Origin: Ruminococcus sp.
GTDB lineage: Bacteria > Bacillota > Clostridia > Oscillospirales > Acutalibacteraceae
Length of the DNA: 32,531 bases
Assembly: GCA_017395925.1 (NCBI GenBank)
Contig: JAFQNJ010000007.1
Location: 1 to 32,531 of the forward strand
Reading direction: 5' to 3'
Shown here: one piece after another, positions 16,603-23,926 of the stretch
Numbering within the stretch: position 1 is the stretch's first letter
How the letters are laid out: each line of letters begins with the position of its first letter
Made by a program: the position numbers and the translations under genes
The notes under the pieces: generated by a model
What the model was told of the DNA's origin: nothing
Seen by the model: only the letters and a program-made list of their open reading frames with translations
The model's database searches: none

Positions 16603-17256
16603 TTATTCACAGAGTGCCTTGAGGTTTTCTATTGCCGCTTTCGCATCCTCTGCCTTGAAGACCGAGGTACCTGCAACGCAGATATCAACGCCTGCTTCCT
16701 TGGCAAGACGGATATTACTCTCGCCGATGCCGCCATCGATTTCTATAAGGAAACCCTCAAGCCCCAGACGGTCTGCCTCTTCTCTGATAGATGTTACCTT
16801 GGGGAGCATATCCGCCATAAAGGACTGTCCGCCGAATCCCGGCTCCACGGACATTACAAGCACCATATCAAGGTCCTGAAGATAAGGGAAAACCGCCTCG
16901 GCAGGGGTTTTGGGCTTAATAACAAGTCCTACCTTGATGCCGTGGGACTTAACCTTGTCGATAGTCTCTTTGATGTCGCTCTGTGCCTCCACGTGGAAGG
17001 TGATGATATCCGCACCTGCCTCGGCAAAATCGTCAATATACTTAAGGGGCTCGGAAATCATCAGATGCACATCGAAGGGCTTGTCGCTATACTTTCTCAC
17101 CCATTTGATAACGGGTGCGCCAAAAGTGAGGTTAGGGACAAAGTGTCCGTCCATAATATCCAGATGCATATAGTCGGCACCTGCTTTGTCCATTCTTGCA
17201 ATCTCCTCGCCGAATCGGGAAAAATCGCAGGAAAGAAGGGATGGTGCTATAAACAT
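16603..17256 (-). CDS. rpe: Ribulose-phosphate 3-epimerase
   Basis: Pentose phosphate pathway enzyme that interconverts ribulose-5-phosphate and xylulose-5-phosphate. The 217-residue TIM barrel has the signature MHLDIMDGHFVPN with metal-binding His31 and Asp33, FDVHLMI, the MSVEPGFGGQSF loop, and the catalytic Asp in IEIDGGI. Length is normal. ATG 17256 follows GGAGATGATTTT. It is the last gene of a minus-strand run and starts 39 bases after the degenerate P-type-ATPase-like gene. Confidence 0.97.
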   Translation of the reverse strand: MFIAPSLLSCDFSRFGEEIARMDKAGADYMHLDIMDGHFVPNLTFGAPVIKWVRKYSDKPFDVHLMISEPLKYIDDFAEAGADIITFHVEAQSDIKETIDKVKSHGIKVGLVIKPKTPAEAVFPYLQDLDMVLVMSVEPGFGGQSFMADMLPKVTSIREEADRLGLEGFLIEIDGGIGESNIRLAKEAGVDICVAGTSVFKAEDAKAAIENLKALCE

Positions 17257-17295
17257 AAAATCATCTCCTGTATCTTATGATAAATTTTAAGTAAT

Positions 17296-19860
17296 TCAGG
17301 GTTTCTGTATTGCAGGGGCAATAATTGCAGCCGCAGACCAGAAGAGTATGAATATCAGTACCTCAACACCCTTGAGTGCACCAACACCTGCACAGAGTGC
17401 CAGAGTTGCCGCCAAGAGTATTCCAAGAATAACTCCGATAAGCTGAATGACCACCGCCAGAGAAATATTGCTCTTGAGGCGGACACAGCCTGAAATTGCA
17501 CGGAGCAGAGAGAAGAAGGAACCCCTTGTGGCAAGGTATGCTCTGGAGGTATCCTCTTTCTGTGAGGTTATTTCGATGCAGACGTTTCCAAGTCCTGTGG
17601 GAAGCACCTTGACGCTTCTGAAGAAAATACCGAAGTCGTCGGCAATTTTCTCACCTGTTACGTTGCAGTCTGTAGTCTGCACAAGCAGACTCACACCGTT
17701 TGCCTCTGCCTGCTGAAGAAGCTGAGCAATGCGAAGGGTTGAGGCATAGGAAACCACAAACATAGCAACCAGCTCTCCCGAGCGGGCAAGATATGTAACT
17801 GTTCTGCCTTCAATTTTGTGCTTGTTTTCAAACTCCTCCTCGGGAGTGGTAATGGCGTATTTCTCCATAAGGGCACGGTTGCCCACAAGAATTCTCTCGC
17901 CCTTGACCCAACCTACAAGTCCCAGCTTGTCCTCGTAGAGAACGCTCTCAACCTTGGGAAGTGCAGAACCCTTTTCCTCAACAATTTTGTCGAAGATACA
18001 AGCCATGGGATTCTTGGCTTCAGTAAGCACCGCCGCCGCAGAAAGCATGGTATCCTCCACGCCGCGGTTTGTGAAGGCTTTCACTCCTTCCAGAGTGATG
18101 CTGTCCATGGGATAGAGGTCCCTTGCCTCGCAGATAACCGCCTTTGTGTCGCAGAACTGTCTCACCGAGGGATATCCGCTGAGCATTGCATTCTTCTGGA
18201 GAGTATCCTTGGAAAGCTTATAGAGAGGCAGATTAACTGCCAGCAAATCGCATACGGGGGTGGATACTGCAGTCATTAGAGCGAGTACCGAAAACGCACC
18301 CACCACATCTTTTGCCACAATACCGTAAAGCACCGACGCAAAGAGTGAGCATAAAAGCGTTACTGGTGCAAGTTTGCTTGCCATATCTTCCGAAGGGTCG
18401 GGGGAATATGAAAGTCTCAGGAAGTCCCCCATAAAGTCGGTCCTGTGCTGATATGCCACAATGGGCTTGTCCTGAGTGGTACCGCTTAAAAGCTTTCTTG
18501 CTATATCCTCGTTGGTATATATCTTTCCTGCGTAGAGAGGAGCCTTCTGGGACACGAACTTGAAGTTCTCCTTGACACGCATTACCATAAAGAGCTTACC
18601 CAAGGAGTTCAGCAGAAGGGCAACTATTGCTATGGTTGAATAAAGATGATATGCACCTGAATAGAACTTTGTGGGGAAAATCAGAGAAACAATTCCCTGC
18701 ACCACCGCCGCCGCGGCACAGATTGCCGCGCCTGTGTCGGAATTTCCTTTGAATCTCTTGAGAGCAGTTAAACCGTTTATCAGCGTAACTCTGTTTACCC
18801 AGCAAGAAGCACCCAAAAGCCCCAAACTCACAAGAGAGAGAACAACCGATGCCACCACGCTCTGGGATATTGCCTCTGATACAATTCTGCAAACCACAGA
18901 GAGAATCAGGGAAATCACTCCGAATGCTCCTGTGTAGATACTGTTCACGAACATCTTGCGGATATTTGCATTAACCTCGGTCATAATTGACTTGGCATCC
19001 TGATGGGAGCGATAGTCCTCTATCTGTATGGTCTTTTCCTTGAAATCGTTTTCCGAATCCTCCTCCGGCGATGAGAAGAAGCCCACGACTTTGCTCATAA
19101 CGTTGCCTGCAATTTTCTTTGCGGAGGGTTTGCCTTCTTCTGCCTCGGGGGACATCTCTGCTTCCTTGGTAATGGTCTGAGAGATTACAGGATTGGGAGA
19201 AGCCAGATATTTCTTGTATTCATTCTCCACTACCGCAGAAAACTTACCTGCACGGACGTGGACCTTGTCCACCTTGCTCTCATGCTGATATACAGGCACT
19301 CTGGACACAACGGTCTGAGCAGCACTCACAGGCTTAGGCTTACCGAAAAGTCTCTCAAAACTGCTGAGCTCTCCGCCCTCAACTTCCTTTGGCATGGGGG
19401 GGTTCTTCTTGATATCCGCCGAGGGGATTTCGCTCTTTTCTTCCTCGGATTTTTCATCATCCAAGGAGATATCAATGGTATCAACGTCCTGCAGATTAAT
19501 GGAGCGGACATTGAGGCTGTCCACGTCGTCAATAATCTCATCGCTGACAGTGGTGTTCTCGTCGTATGTAGGCTTCAGTGTTACCAGAGTTTCCTCCTCA
19601 GCCTCTTTGGGTGTCTCGGTGCCCTCTATCTTCTCAATGTCGATATCATCAGGGTCCGCCTCCAGAGGATTCTGGCTTTTGAGTCTGACTTCCTTACTTT
19701 TGTTGCTGAAAATCTCTTCCATGCGGGGAGGCTTACTCATCTTGGCAGCTTCCTTTGCCATTTTCTCCTGTTCAGACAGGAATCGGGTTTCTTCAATAAT
19801 GGAGTCTATGGTAATATCCTTCTTGTCACGGGAGGGTTTTTCTTTTTTATTTTTGCCCAT
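17296..19860 (-). CDS. Large membrane protein: degenerate P-type-ATPase-like protein with acidic cytoplasmic N-terminus
   Basis: An 854-residue protein. Residues 1-300 are hydrophilic, acidic and probably disordered (EAEEE and DDEKSEEEKSE tracts). About eight membrane segments follow, at roughly 306-327, 334-356, 378-396, 404-424, 496-515, 517-545, 797-822 and 826-850. The part between 545 and 795 reads like the P and N domains of a P1B-type ATPase: VSTPVCDLLAVNLPLYKLS matches the membrane CPx segment, LVGWVKGERILVGNRALMEKY matches the nucleotide-binding loop, and GRTVTYLARSGELVAMFVV plus GEKIADDFGI match the domain core. But DKTGT is DTKAV (571-575; codons from 18150 down), the hinge TGDN is TTDCN (729-733), no TGES and no GDGxND are visible. 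So it is probably not an ion pump. It lies 12 bases after rlmB. ATG 19860 follows AAGGAAG. Confidence 0.7.
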   Translation of the reverse strand: MGKNKKEKPSRDKKDITIDSIIEETRFLSEQEKMAKEAAKMSKPPRMEEIFSNKSKEVRLKSQNPLEADPDDIDIEKIEGTETPKEAEEETLVTLKPTYDENTTVSDEIIDDVDSLNVRSINLQDVDTIDISLDDEKSEEEKSEIPSADIKKNPPMPKEVEGGELSSFERLFGKPKPVSAAQTVVSRVPVYQHESKVDKVHVRAGKFSAVVENEYKKYLASPNPVISQTITKEAEMSPEAEEGKPSAKKIAGNVMSKVVGFFSSPEEDSENDFKEKTIQIEDYRSHQDAKSIMTEVNANIRKMFVNSIYTGAFGVISLILSVVCRIVSEAISQSVVASVVLSLVSLGLLGASCWVNRVTLINGLTALKRFKGNSDTGAAICAAAAVVQGIVSLIFPTKFYSGAYHLYSTIAIVALLLNSLGKLFMVMRVKENFKFVSQKAPLYAGKIYTNEDIARKLLSGTTQDKPIVAYQHRTDFMGDFLRLSYSPDPSEDMASKLAPVTLLCSLFASVLYGIVAKDVVGAFSVLALMTAVSTPVCDLLAVNLPLYKLSKDTLQKNAMLSGYPSVRQFCDTKAVICEARDLYPMDSITLEGVKAFTNRGVEDTMLSAAAVLTEAKNPMACIFDKIVEEKGSALPKVESVLYEDKLGLVGWVKGERILVGNRALMEKYAITTPEEEFENKHKIEGRTVTYLARSGELVAMFVVSYASTLRIAQLLQQAEANGVSLLVQTTDCNVTGEKIADDFGIFFRSVKVLPTGLGNVCIEITSQKEDTSRAYLATRGSFFSLLRAISGCVRLKSNISLAVVIQLIGVILGILLAATLALCAGVGALKGVEVLIFILFWSAAAIIAPAIQKP

Positions 19861-19872
19861 AAATGCACTTCC

Positions 19873-20643
19873 TTATCTTCCGTCACTTGCGCGGTACATC
19901 AATATACCCGCCGCAACGGATGCGTTAAGAGAATTGATTTTTCCTTTCATCGGCAGAGAAACAATAACGTCGCATTTTTCTCTGACAAGTCTGCCGATAC
20001 CCTTGCCCTCGTTGCCGATGACCAGCGCCACCGCTCCTGAAAAATCGCATTTGCGATAGTCCTCGCCGTCCATATCGGCACCGAACACCCACAGACCTTT
20101 CTCCTTGAGCGTGTCAATAACGGAGGGGATATTGGGCACTCGCACCACAGGCACGTACTCAACGGCACCTGCAGAGGATTTTCCAACTGTGAAGCTGAGC
20201 CCTGCGCTTCGGCGGTTTGGGATAATAACACCGTGAGCACCTGCGCACTCTGCGGTACGGATAATAGCACCCAGATTATGAGGGTCTTCTATCTCGTCAA
20301 GAACGATTACGAAGGGAGCCTCTCCGCGGCTCTCGGCAAGTTCAAAGATATCAGAGAGCTCTTTATAGTCACACACAGCCGCCACCGCCGCAATGCCCTG
20401 ATGATGACCGCCTTTGCACATATAGTCCAGTTTCTTGGAGTCAACCTCTTTGACTCTGAGATTTTTCTCCTTTGCCTTGGCAAGAATTCCTACAATTGCA
20501 CCGGTCTTGGCACCCTTTGCCACAAGGACGGAATCTATGGCTCTGCCGCTTCTTATCGCTTCGCTGACGGGATTTCTGCCGAAGATGATTTCATCTGAGC
20601 GACCTTCTCCCTGATTAACATTTTTTCTGCTGTTATCCTGCAT
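19873..20643 (-). CDS. rlmB: 23S rRNA (guanosine-2'-O)-methyltransferase RlmB family (SPOUT/TrmH)
   Basis: SPOUT-class RNA 2'-O-methyltransferase that uses SAM. The 256-residue protein has the substrate-binding N-terminal domain (IIFGRNPVSEAIRSGRAID) and the three knotted motifs: NLGAIIRTAECAGAHGVI, VIGNEGKGI, and SLPMKGKINSLNASVAAGI. The length fits RlmB. I chose ATG 20643, preceded by AAAAGGAACGATAAT; a longer in-frame reading from 20793 adds about 50 residues that do not belong to the family and overlap the upstream gene. An extended -10 (TTGTGATACAAT on the minus strand, 20693-20682) may start a transcript here. The exact rRNA target is inferred from the family. Confidence 0.93.
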   Translation of the reverse strand: MQDNSRKNVNQGEGRSDEIIFGRNPVSEAIRSGRAIDSVLVAKGAKTGAIVGILAKAKEKNLRVKEVDSKKLDYMCKGGHHQGIAAVAAVCDYKELSDIFELAESRGEAPFVIVLDEIEDPHNLGAIIRTAECAGAHGVIIPNRRSAGLSFTVGKSSAGAVEYVPVVRVPNIPSVIDTLKEKGLWVFGADMDGEDYRKCDFSGAVALVIGNEGKGIGRLVREKCDVIVSLPMKGKINSLNASVAAGILMYRASDGR

Positions 20644-20681
20644 ATTATCGTTCCTTTTCGCAAAATACTTATACATATTAA

Positions 20682-20693
20682 ATTGTATCACAA
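20682..20693 (-). promoter_or_regulatory. Extended -10 promoter before rlmB
   Basis: Minus strand TTGTGATACAAT, with TGA before TACAAT, about 40 bases before the rlmB ATG. No clear -35 at 17 bases. Confidence 0.4.
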
Positions 20694-20749
20694 AACACGC
20701 CGTTTGAGAATAGCAAATAACAAAAAAATAAGGGCGATGCGGAACTTTT

Positions 20750-21340
20750 TTATCGTACAAAATCACACTTTTCACAAAGCACACGAAAGGCACCGTCCAG
20801 CTCTCCCGCTTTCACCCCAAAGCCTCCCGTCACATTGTCCCTGAAAAGGAAAATCTTGGGCGGATAATAGCTGAAACACAGTATCATTATAAAAATCAGT
20901 ACCAGCATCATCACCGCAACAGGAAAGTAACTGCTGAGTTTTACCGAGCTTTGTGTCAGTTTCATCGACAGCATCTGCGAAAGTACCACGAATATAAAAG
21001 ATGCACCGATATCAAGCACCAAATACGCTCTCTTTGTAAAAAATGTGTAGGTGTAGAAAAATATAGTTATAGAAATAAGCAGAAAGCACACACCCAGAGT
21101 TTTCGCCACCACGAACTGCCTCATAGGCGGATTTGCCCACAAAAGCTCCACCGCACCCCAGATAAGATATGCCTGTGCAAATATTTTCAGATGCTCCCAT
21201 ACACTCTCATTAACTGCCCCCACAAGTGCACCCAGAACACTCCTGCCGCTCCACTCATAAATGCCGTGAAGGAAGGACGCCATAAGAAATACAACAGGTA
21301 TACCCCACAGTTCCAAAGTCCTAAAAAGTTTTTTGTTCAC
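20750..21340 (-). CDS. Polytopic membrane protein, DUF6512-like
   Basis: A 196-residue protein with about six membrane helices and no known activity. The conserved part is near the N-terminus: FLHGIYEWSGRSVLGALVGA followed by VNESVWEHLKIFAQAYLIW. I connect this pattern with the family of unknown function DUF6512, from memory. A short soluble tail (GVKAGELDGAFRVL) closes the protein. The start is GTG 21340; its GGAGG (21353-21349) is part of the 3' arm of the hairpin at 21350-21383 and six T residues lie between SD and start. Confidence 0.7.
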   Translation of the reverse strand: MNKKLFRTLELWGIPVVFLMASFLHGIYEWSGRSVLGALVGAVNESVWEHLKIFAQAYLIWGAVELLWANPPMRQFVVAKTLGVCFLLISITIFFYTYTFFTKRAYLVLDIGASFIFVVLSQMLSMKLTQSSVKLSSYFPVAVMMLVLIFIMILCFSYYPPKIFLFRDNVTGGFGVKAGELDGAFRVLCEKCDFVR

Positions 21341-21349
21341 GCAAAAAAC

Positions 21350-21383
21350 CTCCGCATATATACTGCTATATGTATATGCGGAG
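21350..21383 (-). terminator. Terminator-like hairpin that contains the SD of the next gene
   Basis: Minus strand: CTCCGCATATA pairs with TATATGCGGAG (11 bp perfect, extendable by two), loop about 10 bases, then six T residues. The 3' arm supplies GGAGG for the GTG at 21340. It can end the transcript of the gene at 21398-21670, or mask that SD. Confidence 0.7.
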
Positions 21384-21397
21384 ATTTTAACAGAAAT

Positions 21398-21670
21398 TCA
21401 GAATATAAGGTGCAGAAGTCCGGATACTGCCGCCCCCACAAGTGCAGCCGCACCAAGCCTCAGCACCCAGAACATCAGAGCTCTCTTTGGCTTCATGGCA
21501 GAGGGGCTGTCCATTTCTCGGAGCAGTCGCTTTGCTTCCTGCTCCAGAATCCTCCTCTCCACTCCTGCGTACTCGGGTTTTACCACTAACCATGCTTTGT
21601 CGTAATATGTGTTCTTTGTATCGCTTACCTCAATAATCTGACGGCTAACACCTTTAATCAGAATTCTCAT
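21398..21670 (-). CDS. Small protein with C-terminal membrane anchor, unknown function
   Basis: A 90-residue protein that I do not recognise. Residues 1-65 are soluble and charged, with helix VERRILEQEAKRLLREMD at about 37-54; residues 68-90 are one hydrophobic segment at the very C-terminus, so it would be tail-anchored in the cytoplasmic membrane. The start ATG 21670 has GAGAGG directly before it, an unusually short distance. It precedes the DUF6512-like gene by 57 bases with a hairpin in the gap. Coding is supported by composition and codon pattern only. Confidence 0.55.
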   Translation of the reverse strand: MRILIKGVSRQIIEVSDTKNTYYDKAWLVVKPEYAGVERRILEQEAKRLLREMDSPSAMKPKRALMFWVLRLGAAALVGAAVSGLLHLIF

Positions 21671-22089
21671 CCTCTCATTATTATTTTCCTTTATGTTTGA
21701 CTCCTTTGGGATTTTTATACAATGAGATATGGAAGATTTCCAAGCATCACAAAAATATTTTTTATTTTTTTATTTTCACATTGACTTTATATATATTACA
21801 AATAGTAAACGAAAACGACTCAAAACCCCTTTTTAGAATTATTGTTGTCAAATTATTTTTTCATTCCAAAAAGGAATTTTTCAATAATTTTAGGAAAATT
21901 CAGGGGGTTGAGCCTTAGTTGTTCACATTTTCCACATAGTTTTCAACATTTTTGTTGGGAAATACGAATAATACTTTCCGTATAGTTCCTTAAGGCAAAA
22001 TTGAATGATTTTTCAAAAGAATTAAAGCGGCTCTCTTTACGATAAAAAACAAGAAACATCGCTCATAAAGCAAAAAAGACAAAAAGAAA
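21671..22089. other. AT-rich intergenic region with no recognised gene
   Basis: About 420 bases, clearly richer in A and T than the genes around it. The only open frame (73 codons, plus strand, 21697-21918) is low in complexity and has no ribosome binding site. A short inverted repeat CAACATTTTTGTTG lies near 21943-21956. I see no tRNA, riboswitch or insertion sequence. Confidence 0.6.
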
Positions 22090-22117
22090 GGTGCTACACC
22101 CGTCAGAATGTAACACC
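22090..22117 (-). terminator. Terminator of the PAP2 gene, overlapping its stop codon
   Basis: Minus strand GGTGTTACA / TGTAGCACC (9 bp, one G-T pair), then TTTCTTTTTGTC. The loop includes the stop codon at 22105-22103. Confidence 0.75.
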
Positions 22118-22651
22118 GATTTTTTCAATAATATAATTAAACAAAGGAACGGATACAAATCCGCACACAAGACCCAGAAAAATTCCTACCACAACGTCGC
22201 TTAAATAATGCACTCTCAGGTAAAGTCTGCTGAAAGCAATAAGGATGGCAACAATAATGACGGGAACAAAAATATATGGCGGACATCTCAGTATGGTCAC
22301 CGCGGCAACCGCAAATGCCGCCGAAGAATGTCCCGAAGGGAAAGAGTAATACTTGGGGCGCTTGACAATCTGCTCCTCCTCGGGAAGAGTTTCGCTGGGG
22401 CGGACACGAGCCACAATGTGCTTTATGAGGATTTCCCCCATAAACAGGTTGATAAGCAACGCAAACATCAGGTTTACCGCCGCTTCTCTCATTGACCTGG
22501 TAAGGAGCATGGGAAGTGCCAACGCAAACCAGATAAATCCGCCTGTACCCAGATGGGTGATAAAGGTCATTATTCTGTTGTTTGTTTTGGAATGAAGCTT
22601 TTTGATTTTTACAACCACAAGCTTATCCAACTCCATAATCTTCCGAATCAT
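22103..22651 (-). CDS. PAP2 family membrane phosphatase
   Basis: Integral membrane acid phosphatase of the PAP2 superfamily, 182 residues with about five membrane helices. The three catalytic motifs are complete: KHIVARVRP, SFPSGHSS, and SRLYLRVHYLSDV with its catalytic His and Asp. Likely substrates are undecaprenyl pyrophosphate or phosphatidylglycerol phosphate; the sequence does not decide. ATG 22651 follows AGAGG by 8 bases (a TTG one codon earlier is also possible). It has its own promoter and terminator. Confidence 0.92.
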   Translation of the reverse strand: MIRKIMELDKLVVVKIKKLHSKTNNRIMTFITHLGTGGFIWFALALPMLLTRSMREAAVNLMFALLINLFMGEILIKHIVARVRPSETLPEEEQIVKRPKYYSFPSGHSSAAFAVAAVTILRCPPYIFVPVIIVAILIAFSRLYLRVHYLSDVVVGIFLGLVCGFVSVPLFNYIIEKIGVTF

Positions 22652-22688
22652 CAATCTGTACCTCTGTATTAACTCGCCAAAACAAACT

Positions 22689-22717
22689 TTAATATACTAT
22701 ATAATACCATATCGCAA
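22689..22717 (-). promoter_or_regulatory. Promoter of the PAP2 gene
   Basis: Minus strand TTGCGA (22717-22712), 17-base spacer, TATTAA (22694-22689), about 40 bases before the ATG. Confidence 0.5.
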
Positions 22718-22845
22718 AACTTTTGAAAATATCTTTTATTCACAAAGTTTTAAATCGACTTTTGATTTTTTATTACAATTAGAAGACCCTCGGGACAGGA
22801 GCTGTCCAAATCTCATTTGATGAAGGCAATCCCTCTACCCCGCCT

Positions 22846-23859
22846 TTACATCTCTATTCTCACCAGATGTGCCACCGAGGGAATGCTCTGTCCTTGCTGA
22901 CAAGAGGTAGGGCTCATCATGGCACCCGTGGCAACAAAGAGCACCCTGTGAAGTTCTCCCTCGCAAAGAGAAGGTAAAATATGGCCGCAGAGAACGCTGG
23001 CGGCACAGCCGCAACCCGAACCGCCTGCGTGAACATCCTGTCGCTCCCTGTCAAATATCATCTCGCCGCAGTCCCTGTGCACGGCGGAAATATCCACTCC
23101 CTCTCTCATCATAAGTTCACGGAGAAGTTCAGAACCCACCACCCCAAGGTCGCCGGTATAGACAGCATCATAATCAGAGGGTATCGTTGCCGTATCCGAA
23201 AAATAACTCAGAAGCGTTTTGGCGGCGGCAGGTGCCATAGCTGCTCCCATATTGTTGGCATCGGTAATCCCAAGGTCCGTAATCATCCCCACAGTTGCTC
23301 CCGTAATAAGCGGAAATTTCCCCTTAACTTCCGAAGCCACAATGCATGCACCTGCGGCACTTACCGTCCACTGTGCCGTAGGGGTTCGCTGACCGCCGTA
23401 TTCAAGCGGAAATCTGTACTGTCTCTCCGCCGCACAAAAATTAGAGGAAGTCACCGCTGCACAAACCCTTGCGGCAGACGCCTCAAGCATCACCGCCGCC
23501 ATTATGAGTCCCTGCGCCATAGTGGAGCAAGCCCCGTACTGACCCAGATACGGTACAGAAAAATCCTTGAGCCCATAGGTTGAAGATATGCATTGATTAA
23601 GAAGATCTCCCGAAAAAAGAAAATCCAGTTCCTCAGCCTTGCATCCTGATTTTTCAAGTGCCAGAGAGAGAGCCTCCCGCTGAAAAGCACTCTCCGCCTG
23701 CTCCCAGGTGGCCTGACCTGCCTTGGCATCATACACCACCTTATCAAAGCCGCTTCCAAAGCGTCCCTCCGACTCCTTTTGCCCTGCAACCGCGGCATAT
23801 CCCGTAATTTTTATAGGCTTTTCAAACTCCACTGTATATCCGCCCACTCGTTTTGCCAT
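22846..23859 (-). CDS. spoVAD: Stage V sporulation protein AD (SpoVAD)
   Basis: Thiolase-fold protein of the SpoVA channel complex, which moves dipicolinic acid into the developing forespore and out at germination; SpoVAD binds DPA. The 337-residue protein shows the family landmarks: GSGFDKVVYDAKAGQATWEQ, LFSGDLLNQCISSTYGL, the YGACSTMAQGL segment at the thiolase Cys position, TSSNFCAAERQYRFPLEYGGQ, and CGCAASVLCGHILPSL. Length is normal. spoVAC and spoVAE normally flank it but are absent here. ATG 23859 follows AAAAGGAG, which is buried in the hairpin at 23865-23906. A sigma-G-like promoter lies upstream, fitting forespore expression. Confidence 0.95.
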   Translation of the reverse strand: MAKRVGGYTVEFEKPIKITGYAAVAGQKESEGRFGSGFDKVVYDAKAGQATWEQAESAFQREALSLALEKSGCKAEELDFLFSGDLLNQCISSTYGLKDFSVPYLGQYGACSTMAQGLIMAAVMLEASAARVCAAVTSSNFCAAERQYRFPLEYGGQRTPTAQWTVSAAGACIVASEVKGKFPLITGATVGMITDLGITDANNMGAAMAPAAAKTLLSYFSDTATIPSDYDAVYTGDLGVVGSELLRELMMREGVDISAVHRDCGEMIFDRERQDVHAGGSGCGCAASVLCGHILPSLCEGELHRVLFVATGAMMSPTSCQQGQSIPSVAHLVRIEM

Positions 23860-23864
23860 AAGAA

Positions 23865-23906
23865 AAACTCCTTTTGCATTTTTGTTAGCATTTGCAAAAG
23901 GAGTTT
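23865..23906 (-). terminator. Terminator-like hairpin containing the spoVAD SD
   Basis: Perfect 14-bp inverted repeat (AAACTCCTTTTGCA / TGCAAAAGGAGTTT) with a 14-base loop. On the minus strand it is followed by two more T residues and CTT before the ATG. It lies 20 bases after the VanW gene and can end that transcript; its 3' arm is the SD of spoVAD. Confidence 0.8.
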
Positions 23907-23915
23907 GTTTAATTC
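23886..23915 (-). promoter_or_regulatory. Sigma-G-like promoter of spoVAD
   Basis: Minus strand GAATT (23915-23911), 18-base spacer, AATGCTA (23892-23886). Sigma-G consensus is about GMATR, 18 bases, CATNNTA, so each element has one mismatch. It overlaps the hairpin loop. Confidence 0.4.
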
Positions 23916-23926
23916 AATATATCTGC

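Noticed and set aside
20644-20793. 50-residue N-terminal extension of rlmB
   Set aside because: Overlaps the end of the upstream gene, is not typical of RlmB, and a good SD precedes the ATG at 20643.
21928-21936. DnaA-box-like TTTTCCACA in the AT-rich intergenic region, hinting at an origin
   Set aside because: Single box with one mismatch and no dnaA, dnaN or box cluster nearby.
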